A stretch of DNA of 64,000 nt from Nitrospira sp. (GCA_030692565.1 JAUYAO010000058.1:124001-188000); one strand, 5' to 3'. Counted from the first letter of the stretch, positions 34,079 to 44,748 are shown. Notes: generated by a model not told the origin, from the letters alone. Program-made: numbers and translations.

Positions 34079-35043
34079 CGAAGTCTACTGCCGCCCAGCG
34101 CGTCCTGATTCTTCACAACGATCCTGGCGAAATTGCCATCCTTTCCGGCCTCCTCACGAAAGCCGGCTTTCAGGTGGTTGGCGGAGATCTGACTACCATC
34201 GCGTTGCACGAGCTTGTCCACAATCCCCCCCATGTCATCCTGGCAGCTGAAGGAACGAGCGGCCGGTCGGTAGAATCTCTCACCAGGCATCTGAAGAACG
34301 ATCCCTTTCTCGGACGACTGCCGTTGATCGTGCTGATTCGCGACATCCGCCTCAATGATGTCGACTGGGGCAGCGTCGACGTCGATGACTATATCTGCCT
34401 CCCCTATCGCCCGGACGAAATCGTCCATCGGGTGCGCCTCTGCTTGAGCCGGCTGACCCGGTCACTGGACGCCAATCCGCTCACCCGGCTTCCCGGCAAC
34501 ACCAGCATCCTGTTCGAAACGACCGCCCGCATTGAGAGCGGGAATCCCTTCGCATTGGCGTACCTTGATGTCGACAATTTCAAGTCGTTCAATGACCGGT
34601 ATGGATACGGCCGTGGTGATGAGGTGCTGGTAGTGGCCTGTCGCATTCTCACGACGGTCGTCGGTGAGCTCGCCGGAGTAGAAGGGTTCGTCGGCCATGT
34701 GGGCGGTGATGACTTTGTCTTTATGAGCCACCCCGATCATATCGACGCGATTTGCGAAACCGTGATTAAACGGTTTGACCTGGTGATTCCTGATTTTTAC
34801 GATCGCGACGACCGGCTGCAAGGCTACATCGATTCCGTCGACCGGAAAGGGAATCACGAACAATTTCCCATGATGAGCTTATCGATTGCGGTCGTGACGA
34901 ACAGCCACCGCGCGATCGATCATCCCGGCGATGTCAGCAAGATTGCCTCCGAGCTGAAAAAGCTCGCGAAAGCCCACAAGGGAAGCGTGTTTGTAAAGGA
35001 CCAGCGTGGAGCCGAACCCAACGCGAAGGATGAGGCGGCCTAA
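34075..35043 (+). CDS. GGDEF diguanylate cyclase with degenerate receiver domain
   Basis: The N-terminal ~125 residues have receiver topology (RVLILHNDPGEIAILSGLL, LPLIVLIRD, YICLPYRPDEIVHRVRL), but the phosphoacceptor strand reads HVILAAEG where an Asp is expected, so phosphorylation is unlikely. The C-terminal domain is a GGDEF with LAYLDVDNFKSFND for GTP/metal binding and the signature VGGDDF, an active-type variant, so it should make c-di-GMP. The ATG overlaps the HDOD stop by 4 bp. Confidence 0.87.
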   Translation: MTKSTAAQRVLILHNDPGEIAILSGLLTKAGFQVVGGDLTTIALHELVHNPPHVILAAEGTSGRSVESLTRHLKNDPFLGRLPLIVLIRDIRLNDVDWGSVDVDDYICLPYRPDEIVHRVRLCLSRLTRSLDANPLTRLPGNTSILFETTARIESGNPFALAYLDVDNFKSFNDRYGYGRGDEVLVVACRILTTVVGELAGVEGFVGHVGGDDFVFMSHPDHIDAICETVIKRFDLVIPDFYDRDDRLQGYIDSVDRKGNHEQFPMMSLSIAVVTNSHRAIDHPGDVSKIASELKKLAKAHKGSVFVKDQRGAEPNAKDEAA

Positions 35044-35126
35044 CCCAAGTCTGGCAGGACGGCATCCGACCTTCCTACAATATCGGCAGGGTCGTGGCAA
35101 TGGTGAGGGGCGGGTAACTCTACGCC

Positions 35127-35516
35127 TTACTGGCAGGGCTCGAAATCGTCACAATCCTCTGTGGTAAAGCGCGGACCTACCTCATAGACGTATCCGGACG
35201 GATAGGTCGTCCCGCCTTCTTGATCCGTTGTGCTCTTACACAATACTTTTCCGCAACGCAGACAGTGCTGAACGCCTTCCCAGGATGGAGGTCCGGCAAG
35301 GTGCTGAACCGGCTGACCGACTTCGGAAAAGTCTTGAGGAAGGAGAACCTTACGAACTTCCGCAACCAGCCGATGGGCATGATCTGCCGACTCAAGCTCA
35401 GAATCTTCCAGCACTAGGACCAAAAGTCCGAGCGCTCGAACAGGGTCGCCATTGGCTTCCTCAAGAAGCCGATGGGCAAACGCCTGAACTTTTGTTTGAA
35501 GCCGCTGAGAGTCCAT
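35127..35516 (-). CDS. Hypothetical small protein with CxxC motif
   Basis: A 129-residue soluble protein: an N-terminal helical half (QTKVQAFAHRLLEEANGDPVRALGLLVLVLE) and a C-terminal half with CLRCGKVLC, which could bind zinc or be redox-active, and a final DCDDFEPC. It converges with the GGDEF gene. Not recognised; supported by its coding character and a plausible start. Confidence 0.5.
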   Translation of the reverse strand: MDSQRLQTKVQAFAHRLLEEANGDPVRALGLLVLVLEDSELESADHAHRLVAEVRKVLLPQDFSEVGQPVQHLAGPPSWEGVQHCLRCGKVLCKSTTDQEGGTTYPSGYVYEVGPRFTTEDCDDFEPCQ

Positions 35517-36148
35517 GATTTATGCCTTCGTATTTCCCACGTTCCTCTATCTATCGGGTGATTCCAGACATTCCATGAGCGCATTCCATCGACGCACGCC
35601 ATCTGGTCATGAGTTTTCTTGCGAGCACGAGATCGCAGGTTTCGTGCCACTCGTTCGTGGAGGTTTACCCTGATTGCCCGAATGACCCCTCTCACTCATT
35701 CACCTCCCCTACTGAACGTCTTAGGCGCTCTCTCCTGAAACGAGAACGAACTCCTATCCGCTCCAAACTCGATGCATTTCATATCTAGGGTCGTTTGGGA
35801 ATGCACGATAGAGCCATAATAATCAAAGAGATGTATTGACTGGCCGGCGCATATAGACAATGATGGCTCGGCTTCATATGGATAGTCGTGTGCACTTCAC
35901 CTTCACATGGCACACATGCATGTCTGATCGCTCCAACAGATTGAGTCACTCAGCCGATTGGCTCAATCTCCCATTTGATCCCTCCGTTGTTCTTATTCGG
36001 ACACTTGGTTCGCAATTCTTGGCTCTTCGGCACGACTATGATCAGGTAATCCCGTCAGTCCGCGCTGGTACGCGTGGACTCCGACATGAGGAATGCCGAA
36101 CAGCGCAGCGTCTTACCTGATTGACCATTTACCCGAGGGAGGATGTCC
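35517..36148. other. Intergenic region, no gene recognised
   Basis: 632 bp with lower GC than its surroundings, including AT-rich stretches near 35790-35850. Only short frames with unlikely protein composition are present. It should contain the promoter of the 36149 gene. An unannotated sRNA cannot be excluded. Confidence 0.45.
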
Positions 36149-36889
36149 ATGGACACATCACACACTGATCTCCTGCAGGATTTTTCTCTCGTCACAAAAA
36201 ACTTTGAGCAACTGGGGCAACGGCTCTCGGAAGTGGCCGAGCAAGTCAGGACCACCGGCGTGCTCCCGTCCGAGAGTTTAATCGAAGAGATCACCGCCTC
36301 TCGCCGGAACTTCACCGACCTCAGGGCCCGGGCAATCGAACTCGTCGGACTGATGTCGGAAACCCCGAACGCCGCCGCGGAAGAAATCGGGTCGATGAAG
36401 GAGCTTGAGGCCCTGCTGCAAGTGGCCGCAGAAGCCCAACGCAAACGCGCGCAACAGGAGAAGGCGCGCATGCGAGCGTTGACCGTACTCGATCGACTGC
36501 TCTCACTCGTGCATCGCGACCAACCGGATTTCGCGCCCCTCAGCGAATGCCAAGCAAAATCACGCGCCTTGCGTGAAGCTATTCACGACCACGCCGGCCC
36601 TGAACTCCACCCCGATGTCACCACACTGGCTCAAGGCCGCCATCCCTTAGCTGAACTCCTTACGCTCATCGAAGGATACAACGACCTCGATGATGATCTC
36701 TGGCTCTTGCTCAAACATGCCGTGGCTGAAAATTTCGGGAAATCGTTGGCCATGAGCGCGGCACGCGGGAAACTCTGCCCCTCACCCACAAGGATGAACC
36801 CTGAACACCAGCCGGATGAGTTTCGCAATGGAATGAAAGCCCCTGTGGTGCCGGCCACCTTTACCGACGGAGAAAGCGGGCCTCACTGA
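36149..36889 (+). CDS. Coiled-coil protein of unknown function
   Basis: 246 residues, helical and charged: LQDFSLVTKNFEQLGQRLSEVAEQV and ELEALLQVAAEAQRKRAQQEKARMRAL are likely coiled coils, followed by a globular helical part with HPLAELLTLIEGYNDLDDDLWLLLK. No signal or membrane span. The ATG at 36149 is chosen because GGGAGG lies seven bases upstream; the ATG at 36143 is too close to that site. It precedes a secretin gene, but a functional link is not shown. Confidence 0.65.
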   Translation: MDTSHTDLLQDFSLVTKNFEQLGQRLSEVAEQVRTTGVLPSESLIEEITASRRNFTDLRARAIELVGLMSETPNAAAEEIGSMKELEALLQVAAEAQRKRAQQEKARMRALTVLDRLLSLVHRDQPDFAPLSECQAKSRALREAIHDHAGPELHPDVTTLAQGRHPLAELLTLIEGYNDLDDDLWLLLKHAVAENFGKSLAMSAARGKLCPSPTRMNPEHQPDEFRNGMKAPVVPATFTDGESGPH

Positions 36890-37088
36890 GGTTTGCGCTC
36901 CTCACATCACGAGCCGCACAAGAGATTCCCTCGCAGGGCCAGAGATCATTGCACTATCCAACCCTCATTTTTACCGAGGGGCTCGCCTCTCAAAACACCC
37001 GCTCCGGTTGTCTCACCCGCCTTCGTGTGATAGCTTGCATGTCAAAGGGATCCTCCCTTCTATCGACTCACTATCTTATTGAGGCTGC

Positions 37089-38648
37089 GTGCTGACCGAC
37101 CGATTGCCGAATGCGCGCCGGCGCATTCCCTCAACATATGCCTGGCTTGTGGTGGCAGTGGCCCTCGCTGCTTGGCCGCTTCCCCCGGTAAGCCATGCGG
37201 AAACCGCCGCATCTGCTTCCAATAAAATCACCCTCGACTTCAACGAAGTCGAGATTCCTGTATTTGTTCGCTTCATCAGTGAATTGACCGGCAAGAATTT
37301 CGTCCTCGATGAGGCGATCAAGAAGCTGGGCGGAAAGATCTCCGTGTTCTCGCCCACCAAAGTCACGCCGGACCAGGCCTACAGCATGTTTGTGGCCGCA
37401 CTGGAAGTCAGCCGGATTGCCGTCGTTCCCAAAGGCAGCGTCTATCAGATTGTGCCGATGGGAGAACTCCCTCCTGAGCGGGGTGTGTATGTGTACAAAC
37501 TCAAACATGCGAATGCGACCGACCTGGCGGCGGTCCTGACCAACCTCGTCGCTCGCTCCCAAACGGTCGCGCAAACAGCCCCCGGTGCCAGGCCACCCCT
37601 GCGTCCCCTGACAGAATTCGAAGCTCCCGTGCAAGTATTTGCCGACAAAGCCACCAATTCCATCGTAGTCAGTGCCACAAAATCGGCCTATAGCCGGATC
37701 CAATCGGTCATTCGCGATTTGGACACCCGCAGGAAACAAGTCTTTGTTGAGGCCGTGATCCTGGAAGTGCAGGTCGATCGCCTCCGGCAGATCGGCACCG
37801 ATCCGCTCCAGGTTCTTGGATCGGGAAAAGCCGGAGCCTTGCAGGGCATAGGAGGATTGAACCGCGCTCCGGAAGATCTGGCGGCCATCGCCCAAACCAT
37901 CAGCGGCGTGGCCTCAGGAGGTTCCGTTACCGTTCTCAACACCGTCAACATCCGGGCGTTTCTGAATCTCCTGATGAGCCTCACCGACACGAACATTCTT
38001 TCGACGCCTCAGGTCTTAGCCGCCGATAACCAGAAAGCCAAAATCGTTGTCGGTGAAAATCGTCCTTTCCCGACCGGACAGGCTCAGGGCATCACCGGGG
38101 GTACGTTGGTGACCATCGAACGCAAAGACGTCGGCGTCACGCTGGAACTGACCCCGCAAGTGCTGGAAGACGATCTGATCCGCCTGGAGCTCAAGCAGGA
38201 AATCACCGCCATTGCCGAGAACGTGGCCCAGACAATCGGGTCAGGCACCGCATCCATCCCGGTCGGCCCTACCACCACCAAGCGCTCGATGGAAACCACC
38301 ACCATCGCGAGAGACAACCAAACCATCGTGGTGGGAGGACTCGTTCGAGACAACATCACCCTCAGTGAACGCAAGGTGCCGTTCTTCGGAGACATTCCGT
38401 GGCTAGGTTGGCTCTTCCGGTTTCAGAGTAAGCAAACCGAGAAACTCAATCTCCTTGTCTTCCTTACCCCGCACCTGATCCGCGACGAAAGCGATATCGC
38501 CGAGTTGAGCCAACGGAAAGCGAAAGAACTCACGATCATTCAACGCGATAACCGGATCGAAGAACCCACGCGATTAAAGCAAGACGTCATCGAGCGTCTC
38601 GAGCAACCTGCGCCCAACCCTGTCGAGCCTGCTCACAAGACCCCCTAA
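37089..38648 (+). CDS. Secretin (GspD/PilQ family)
   Basis: A 519-residue outer-membrane secretin: signal peptide (LVVAVALAAWPLPPVSHA), an N0-like module (ITLDFNEVEIPVFVRFISELTGKNFV), an N1 module (VYVYKLKHANATDLAAVLTNLV and ADKATNSIVVSATKSAYSRI), then the secretin core with NILSTPQVLAADNQKAKIVVGENRPF, DVGVTLELTPQVLEDDLIRLEL and PFFGDIPWLGWLFRF. It is shorter than a full GspD and has fewer N modules. No other secretion or pilus gene is in the window, so it is an orphan here. Start GTG, weakly supported. Confidence 0.88.
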   Translation: MLTDRLPNARRRIPSTYAWLVVAVALAAWPLPPVSHAETAASASNKITLDFNEVEIPVFVRFISELTGKNFVLDEAIKKLGGKISVFSPTKVTPDQAYSMFVAALEVSRIAVVPKGSVYQIVPMGELPPERGVYVYKLKHANATDLAAVLTNLVARSQTVAQTAPGARPPLRPLTEFEAPVQVFADKATNSIVVSATKSAYSRIQSVIRDLDTRRKQVFVEAVILEVQVDRLRQIGTDPLQVLGSGKAGALQGIGGLNRAPEDLAAIAQTISGVASGGSVTVLNTVNIRAFLNLLMSLTDTNILSTPQVLAADNQKAKIVVGENRPFPTGQAQGITGGTLVTIERKDVGVTLELTPQVLEDDLIRLELKQEITAIAENVAQTIGSGTASIPVGPTTTKRSMETTTIARDNQTIVVGGLVRDNITLSERKVPFFGDIPWLGWLFRFQSKQTEKLNLLVFLTPHLIRDESDIAELSQRKAKELTIIQRDNRIEEPTRLKQDVIERLEQPAPNPVEPAHKTP

Positions 38649-38739
38649 CCGGCAGCGCGCGCTCCCTGGCCCCTCCTCTGAGGGGTAGTACTCCAATGCA
38701 TCAACCAGCTACCCTGTCGTGGATCACACAGGGCAGCAC

Positions 38740-39087
38740 ATGGCTCACGTTCTCCAGACCCGCTCCACCGATCGCTTTCCCGTCACCTACCCCGTCGTAT
38801 TTGGCGGGGCTCCTTTTGTAGGCGAAGGCATGTTGACGGACCTGTCCGCCTCCGGTTGCGCGATCTCGTGCGATCGCACCGTCCTCTCCGGCAGCTATGT
38901 GCGGCTCAATGTCTTGATGCCTGATCAGTCACCCTCTCTGGCGATTGATCTCGCGAAGATTCGCTGGGTGAGGGGCTATGTGTTCGGCGTTGAATTTATC
39001 CGCCTTCCCATACGCGCCCATCAGCAACTCGACCAGGTCATCTGGACCCGCTTCCTCCGCTCCCTTGGCCGTCCCGCGCTCTCCTGA
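38740..39087 (+). CDS. PilZ-domain protein
   Basis: A 115-residue protein with the PilZ pattern: RSTDRFPVTYPVVF near the N-terminus, then LTDLSASGCAISC, matching the D/NxSxxG box. The first Arg motif is close to RxxxR, so c-di-GMP binding is plausible. It follows the secretin gene by 91 bp and may link c-di-GMP made by the GGDEF protein (34075) to envelope functions. A GTG at 38719 would add seven residues. Confidence 0.75.
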   Translation: MAHVLQTRSTDRFPVTYPVVFGGAPFVGEGMLTDLSASGCAISCDRTVLSGSYVRLNVLMPDQSPSLAIDLAKIRWVRGYVFGVEFIRLPIRAHQQLDQVIWTRFLRSLGRPALS

Positions 39088-39465
39088 GACCTTCTCATCA
39101 TCTCCCTGGATGGGCGATGGCACTGAGCCTGACGACACTCCCGTTGGCGCTATGAAAGCTGGCAACCCGCCGTCGTATATGACTTCAGATGAGGCTGCCG
39201 CACGCTCGGCGCCGCCGGGAAATCCGTCGTTATCCTGATCGCGATTGACTCCGACTGGCACTCGGTCTAGCCTGCCGTAAGACTTGATCAATTCGGCCGA
39301 CTCTAGTGGACTGTAACAGTTAATTTGAGAGTAATTTGCCGCTGTGATGCCGCTGTATTCACTCTCATTTGCGCCACATCATCACGCTTTTCATGGTTAC
39401 GGTGATACTGCCGATCTAATCGTTACAGTCCACTAGTTCCATACCGTTTCGACCGAAGGAGTCGT
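39088..39465. other. Intergenic region containing a MITE
   Basis: 378 bp between the PilZ gene and the GH63-like gene. It holds the 134-bp inverted-repeat element at 39303-39436 and, next to it, the ribosome binding site AAGGAG for the GH63-like gene. The rest has no recognisable gene. Confidence 0.5.
39303..39436. mobile_element. Mariner/IS630-type MITE
   Basis: Perfect 15-bp inverted repeats at 39303-39317 (CTAGTGGACTGTAAC) and 39422-39436 (GTTACAGTCCACTAG). Read as TA plus GTGGACTGTAAC, the ends carry a TA duplication, the target of IS630/Tc1-mariner transposases. The interior has a direct GCCGCTGT repeat and an outer GAGAGT/ACTCTC dyad, but no transposase frame. Confidence 0.75.
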
Positions 39466-42144
39466 ATGGCCTCTCCTCGTCAGTCTCCGCCTATCCCCCC
39501 CCCGCTCCTCGCTGAGCAGCAGCGCCTTGATGAAGACGCCCAGCGTCAACGCCATTGGAAACGCTGGGGCCCGTATTTGAGTGAACGGGCCTGGGGCACC
39601 GTACGCGAAGACTACAGTCCGCACGGCACCGCGTGGGAGGCCTTCCCGCACGATCAGGCCAGATCACGGGCGTACCGCTGGAACGAGGACGGGCTCGCCG
39701 GTATCTGCGATCGTCACCAGATGATCTGCTTTGCCGTCGCCCTCTGGAACGGACACGATCCCATTTTGAAGGAACGCCTCTTCGGCCTCACCGGCAATGA
39801 AGGCAACCACGGTGAAGATGTCAAAGAGTACTACTTCTATCTCGATTCCACGCCGACGCATTCCTACATGAAATATCTCTACAAGTATCCGCAGGCAGCC
39901 TTTCCCTATGCCCGGCTCGTGGAAGAGAATCGCCGGAGAAAACGCCAGGACCCCGAATTTGAGTTGGTCGATAGCGGGGTTTTTGACGACAACCGCTACT
40001 TCGACGTATTCGTGGAATATGCCAAGGCGACCTCGGAAGATCTCTGCATCAGGATCCAGGTCGTCAATCGAGGCCCTGAGGCGGCAGAACTCACCGTGCT
40101 GCCGACGATGTGGTTTCGCAACACCTGGTCTTGGGGGTCCGATATCCGGCGCCCGCGGCTGAAACAGGGCGAGCCGGGCACTCACATGAGCGTCATCGAG
40201 ACGAATCACGACCACTATGGCAAACGACGATTACTCTGTGAGGGGCAGCCAACGCTCCTCTTCACGGAGAACGACACGAATACCCGGCGGCTCTATGGCG
40301 ACCAAGATGGCGCCAAGTACGTGAAAGACGGCTTCCACGACTATGTGGTGGCGGGAGAAAAAGATGCGGTCAATCCGGATCAGGTCGGCACGAAGGCCGC
40401 CGCCCACTATGCGTGTAGGCTGGAACCCGGTACGACCAAAACGATCCGCTTGCGATTCACGAATGAAGAACGGATTCCGGAATTCTCCGCGCAAGAATTC
40501 GATGCGGTGTTTACCGCACGCCTTCGAGAAGCCAATGAGTTCTACGACAGCCTCGCGCCGGCCACGCTCTCAGAAGATGCTCGCCAGGTGCAGCGCCAGG
40601 CGTTCGCCGGTCTGCTCTGGAGTAAACAGTTCTATCATTATGAGGTCAATCGTTGGCTCAAAGGCGACCCCGGTATGCCAGAACCTCCCCGCGCGCGTCT
40701 CGGGGGCCGCAACGCCGACTGGACACATCTCTACAACGCCGACGTGATCTCGATGCCGGACAAGTGGGAGTATCCCTGGTATGCCGCGTGGGATCTGGCC
40801 TTCCATTGCATCCCGCTCGCGCTCGTCGACCCGACCTTTGCCAAAGAACAACTCGTGCTGATGCTGCGTGAATGGTACATGCATCCCAACGGACAGATTC
40901 CGGCCTACGAGTGGGCCCTGGGCGACGTGAATCCACCGGTTCATGCCTGGGCTGCCTGGCGGGTCTACAAAATCGACAAGAAACGCCACGGCGTCGGCGA
41001 CCGGCGTTTCTTGGAGCGCTGCTTTCACAAGCTGCTGCTGAACTTCACCTGGTGGGTCAATCGCAAAGATGCCGACGGGAAGAACATCTTCCAAGGCGGG
41101 TTCCTGGGGCTCGACAATATCGGCGTATTCGATCGCAGCGCCCCGCTGCCGACCGGCGGCCATATCGAGCAATCGGATGCCACCAGCTGGATGGGCATGT
41201 ATTGCCTGAACATGCTGACCATGGCCTTGGAGCTCGCCCGGGACAACCGCGCCTACGAAGACGTGGCCAGCAAATTCTTCGAACACTTTGTCTATATCTG
41301 CCGGGCCATGAACAACATCGGCGGGGAAAAGATCGAACTCTGGGATCGTGAAGACGGATTCTTTTACGACGTGCTGCATCTGCCGAACGGTGAGACGAGA
41401 CACATGAAGGTCCGTTCCATGGTCGGGCTGATTCCGCTCTTCGCAGTCGAGACGCTCGACTCGGAATTGATCGACAGCCTCCCGCGCTTCAAACACCGGA
41501 TGCAGTGGTTCATCGAGAACCGGCCGGATTTTTCGCAACATCTGGAGACGCAGTCCCATGATGGGGGCGTCCGGCGCTTTCTTTCACTGGTGAACCGCGA
41601 CCGGTTGCGTTCCGTGCTCGGCTACATGCTCGACGAACAGGAATTTCTCTCGCCCTACGGCATCCGCGCCCTCTCGCGCTATCACAAGGACCACCCCTAC
41701 ATTCTCAACGTGATGGGCCAGGAGCATCGGGTGGACTACGAACCGGCAGAGTCGAGCATTGGACTCTTTGGTGGCAATTCCAACTGGCGCGGACCGATCT
41801 GGTTCCCCGTCAACTACCTCCTGATCGAATCCCTGCAGAAGTTTCATTACTTCCTCGGCGACCAGTACAAGGTGGAGTACCCGACCGGTTCCGGCCATCA
41901 GGCCACACTCTGGCAAGTGGCGGAAGAAGTGTCCCGACGACTCATCCACATTTTTCTGAAAGATGCCTCCGGGAAAAGGCCGGTGCTCGGCGGAACATCG
42001 CGATTCAACGACGACCCGCACTGGAAGAATCACGTGCCCTTCTATGAATATTTTCATGGCGACAACGGCGCCGGCATCGGCGCAAGCCACCAGACGGGAT
42101 GGACGGGATTGGTCGCGAAATTGATCCAGCAGTCGGGAGAATGA
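39466..42144 (+). CDS. GH63/MGH1-like glycoside hydrolase
   Basis: An 892-residue cytoplasmic (alpha/alpha)6-type glucosidase. Blocks include [75 protein letters not shown] and [17 protein letters not shown], the pattern of MGH1-like and GH63 C-terminal domains with acidic catalytic residues in the Asp-rich segments. Substrates of this clade are probably alpha-glucosides such as mannosylglycerate- or glucosylglycerate-type solutes or glycogen ends; I cannot tell which. It overlaps the debranching-type gene by 4 bp. AAGGAG precedes the ATG. Confidence 0.85.
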   Translation: MASPRQSPPIPPPLLAEQQRLDEDAQRQRHWKRWGPYLSERAWGTVREDYSPHGTAWEAFPHDQARSRAYRWNEDGLAGICDRHQMICFAVALWNGHDPILKERLFGLTGNEGNHGEDVKEYYFYLDSTPTHSYMKYLYKYPQAAFPYARLVEENRRRKRQDPEFELVDSGVFDDNRYFDVFVEYAKATSEDLCIRIQVVNRGPEAAELTVLPTMWFRNTWSWGSDIRRPRLKQGEPGTHMSVIETNHDHYGKRRLLCEGQPTLLFTENDTNTRRLYGDQDGAKYVKDGFHDYVVAGEKDAVNPDQVGTKAAAHYACRLEPGTTKTIRLRFTNEERIPEFSAQEFDAVFTARLREANEFYDSLAPATLSEDARQVQRQAFAGLLWSKQFYHYEVNRWLKGDPGMPEPPRARLGGRNADWTHLYNADVISMPDKWEYPWYAAWDLAFHCIPLALVDPTFAKEQLVLMLREWYMHPNGQIPAYEWALGDVNPPVHAWAAWRVYKIDKKRHGVGDRRFLERCFHKLLLNFTWWVNRKDADGKNIFQGGFLGLDNIGVFDRSAPLPTGGHIEQSDATSWMGMYCLNMLTMALELARDNRAYEDVASKFFEHFVYICRAMNNIGGEKIELWDREDGFFYDVLHLPNGETRHMKVRSMVGLIPLFAVETLDSELIDSLPRFKHRMQWFIENRPDFSQHLETQSHDGGVRRFLSLVNRDRLRSVLGYMLDEQEFLSPYGIRALSRYHKDHPYILNVMGQEHRVDYEPAESSIGLFGGNSNWRGPIWFPVNYLLIESLQKFHYFLGDQYKVEYPTGSGHQATLWQVAEEVSRRLIHIFLKDASGKRPVLGGTSRFNDDPHWKNHVPFYEYFHGDNGAGIGASHQTGWTGLVAKLIQQSGE

Positions 42145-44252
42145 AGAAGCTGAGCGCTGACAACGAGGAGCCTGATGTGAAAATCAGCGCCCAAGATTGC
42201 CAGAACCTGGACCGCGCACTCAGTCTCGAATGGCTCGAGACGAACGGGCGTGGCGGATTCTCGTCCGGCACCGTCGCCGGTGCCAACACTCGCCGGTATC
42301 ACGCCCTCTTACTGACTGCGCGCAAGCCGCCGAGCGACCGGTTCGTGCTGGTGAATCAGGTAGAAGAATGGCTCGATCTCGATGGGCAATCCTTCCCGCT
42401 CTCCACCAATTGCTATTCTGATACTGTCCATCCGTCCGGCTATCAGTTCTGTACAGGGTTTACTGCCGATCCCTGGCCAACCTGGACATTCGAGTGCCGC
42501 AACACAACCGTCCAACGTGAGATCTTCACGGTCCATGGACGTGATCTCGTCATCGTTCGATGGAGATTGCTTGGCAAGAAGAAGCAGCGAGCGATTCTCC
42601 GCGTAAGGCCGAAGCTCAGCGGGCGCGACTACCACGCGACGCATCACGAGAATGGAAGGCTATCGACGGAATCTTCGATCGAAGCAGGGACCGTCACCTG
42701 GCAGCCCTATACCGATCTCCCTCCTATACGAGCGCTTCATTCCGGCGAGTATCGCCATGCCCCCGAGTGGTATCGACAAGTCGAATTCTCCGTCGAGCAA
42801 CAACGCGGACTCGACCATAGGGAAGATTGGTGGTCGCCGGGAGAGTTCACGTTCAGCCCCACACCGGGATCAACCGAGACCTTGGCCTTCACCAGCGAGG
42901 TCTTCGACGGGCTCGATGTCCCTGCCCTTACCAAGCGTGAGCGAGCGCGTCGGACCCGGCTCATGCAAGCTGCCCCGACCGCCGATCCTCTGGCCGGCAC
43001 ACTCTGGCGTGCCACGGACGCCTATCTGTCCGAACGAGGCGATCGGCAGACAGTGATCGCCGGCTATCCCTGGTTCACTGATTGGGGGCGGGATACCTTC
43101 ATCTCGTTGCCGGGGCTCTGTCTCGTGACCGGTCGATTGGAGGTCGCCTGGCAGATCATCGCGGCGTTTGCCGGCCACGTCTCAGAAGGCATGATCCCGA
43201 ATCGCTTTCCCGACGCCGGCGAGCAGCCGGAGTACAACACGATCGACGCGGCACTCTGGTTCATCCATGCCATTGATCGCTACTTCGCTGCGTCCCAGGA
43301 TAACTCTCGTATTCGCGGCACGGCCTGGCCGGCCATCAAACAGATTCTCGATGGCTATCGGCGCGGCACACGTTACGGAATTCGAATGGATGACGACGGC
43401 TTGATCACCGGGGGAATTCCCGGTGCCCAGTTGACCTGGATGGATGCCAAAATCGGTGACTGGGTCGTCACGCCGCGGCATGGGAAACCGGTAGAGATTC
43501 AAGCCTTATGGGTGCACGCCTTGGGTGTCGGAGAAACCCTCGCCCGTCTGTTCGGCGAGGCATCGTACGCCGATCAATGCCACGCTGACCGGCAACGAGC
43601 CGTAGCCACATTCCAACAGCGCTTCTGGTACGAACAAGGCGGCTACCTGTATGACGTCATCGACGGACCGGAAGGCAACGACACCTCCTTGAGGCCCAAT
43701 CAGCTCTACGCCATCTCCCTGGGGAACGCCCTGGTCCCGCGCGATCGTGCGCAACACATCCTCCGGCTCGTGAAGAAACAGCTCGTCACTCCGGTCGGAC
43801 TTCGCACGTTGTCACCGGACGATCCGCGCTATCGTCCCCGTTATGAAGGAGGCGTGCTGGAACGAGACAGCGCCTATCATCGAGGCACGGTCTGGCCGTT
43901 CCTCCTGGGCCCGCTGGTGACGGCCTGGATCAAGAGTTTCGGACGGAATGCCAAATCGCGATCAGAAGCAAGAGGATTTTTGAATGGCCTCGAAGCTCAT
44001 CTCGGCGAGGGCTGCCTCGGACAAGTCTCCGAGATTTTTGATGCAGAGGCTCCGCATCATCCACGCGGGTGTTTTGCCCAGGCCTGGTCGGTTGCGGAGC
44101 CGTTGCGCGCACTGATCGAAGATTTCGGAACCCCGAACACCATCCGGCAACGACACGTTTCGCCCCCACCCGTCACTCCGCAGACAAACCGTTCGACCAA
44201 AGCACTGAAGAAGCCGGGCACAAAAGCCCGATCAACCCGCCAGGCTAAGTAA
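42141..44252 (+). CDS. Amylo-alpha-1,6-glucosidase / glycogen debranching-type enzyme
   Basis: A 703-residue protein: the N-terminal GDE_N part begins [19 protein letters not shown] and [10 protein letters not shown], and the C-terminal (alpha/alpha)6 domain contains [20 protein letters not shown] and [26 protein letters not shown], with the catalytic acids of the GH133-type family. It hydrolyses alpha-1,6 branches of glycogen-like glucan. The ATG at 42141 overlaps the GH63-like stop, so the two enzymes are made together and probably act on one substrate pathway. Confidence 0.9.
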   Translation: MKKLSADNEEPDVKISAQDCQNLDRALSLEWLETNGRGGFSSGTVAGANTRRYHALLLTARKPPSDRFVLVNQVEEWLDLDGQSFPLSTNCYSDTVHPSGYQFCTGFTADPWPTWTFECRNTTVQREIFTVHGRDLVIVRWRLLGKKKQRAILRVRPKLSGRDYHATHHENGRLSTESSIEAGTVTWQPYTDLPPIRALHSGEYRHAPEWYRQVEFSVEQQRGLDHREDWWSPGEFTFSPTPGSTETLAFTSEVFDGLDVPALTKRERARRTRLMQAAPTADPLAGTLWRATDAYLSERGDRQTVIAGYPWFTDWGRDTFISLPGLCLVTGRLEVAWQIIAAFAGHVSEGMIPNRFPDAGEQPEYNTIDAALWFIHAIDRYFAASQDNSRIRGTAWPAIKQILDGYRRGTRYGIRMDDDGLITGGIPGAQLTWMDAKIGDWVVTPRHGKPVEIQALWVHALGVGETLARLFGEASYADQCHADRQRAVATFQQRFWYEQGGYLYDVIDGPEGNDTSLRPNQLYAISLGNALVPRDRAQHILRLVKKQLVTPVGLRTLSPDDPRYRPRYEGGVLERDSAYHRGTVWPFLLGPLVTAWIKSFGRNAKSRSEARGFLNGLEAHLGEGCLGQVSEIFDAEAPHHPRGCFAQAWSVAEPLRALIEDFGTPNTIRQRHVSPPPVTPQTNRSTKALKKPGTKARSTRQAK

Positions 44253-44410
44253 GCTCACCACCAACGCTTGCTACGCGTAGCTTTCATTGAGTCTACAGTT
44301 TCGCATGGCACATGCTGACAGCCCGCTATTTCAGCTTGCCTACGGCGGCACCTGTCATGCGCTACGGTCAGGATCAGAGTGTGAGGGAAGGGGAGCGACC
44401 TGCGGGGTCC

Positions 44411-44450
44411 TGTCGTAAGACAACGCGCCTGCCCGCGCCGCCTTACGACA
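44411..44450. terminator. Hairpin between convergent genes
   Basis: A 9-bp perfect outer stem (TGTCGTAAG / CTTACGACA) with a partly paired GC-rich interior, located between the debranching-type gene and the convergent small lipoprotein gene. A bidirectional terminator is likely. Confidence 0.55.
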
Positions 44451-44460
44451 ACACAAAGCG

Positions 44461-44748
44461 CTAGCGGCGATTGGCTTGATCGCGACGGCAGCTTTCCTCC
44501 GCCAACATCCGCTGACCGGCGGATGCGTCTTTGGGAATGCGCGCCATACAGGCGTTCAGATTGTCTTCGACCGCGCCTGCAGCGACACGCTCGATATTCT
44601 TCGTCGTGCCGAACGTTGCACCGCTGCCGGAAGACGACCCGCCCCCGGATGTTCCCGATGTTCCCATTGAGCCATCGCTCGCACAGCCTCCAAACAGCAG
44701 TCCCACCAATGCGATCACAGCGCACAGGCCCAGTGAACGATCTGACAT
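44461..44748 (-). CDS. Small Gly/Ser-rich lipoprotein
   Basis: 95 residues with signal LCAVIALVGLLFGGC (lipobox FGGC), a Gly/Ser/Thr linker (SGTSGGGSSSGSG), and a short helical C-terminus with NLNACMARIPKDASAGQRMLAE and two Cys. A GAGGAGG site precedes the ATG. Function unknown. Confidence 0.6.
   Translation of the reverse strand: MSDRSLGLCAVIALVGLLFGGCASDGSMGTSGTSGGGSSSGSGATFGTTKNIERVAAGAVEDNLNACMARIPKDASAGQRMLAEESCRRDQANRR

Noticed and set aside
35860-36120. Short frame in the 35.5-36.1 kb gap
   Set aside because: No ribosome binding site and a random-looking composition.
37089-38648. Secretin as part of a full type II or type IV system
   Set aside because: No ATPase, inner-membrane platform or pseudopilin gene lies within the window.
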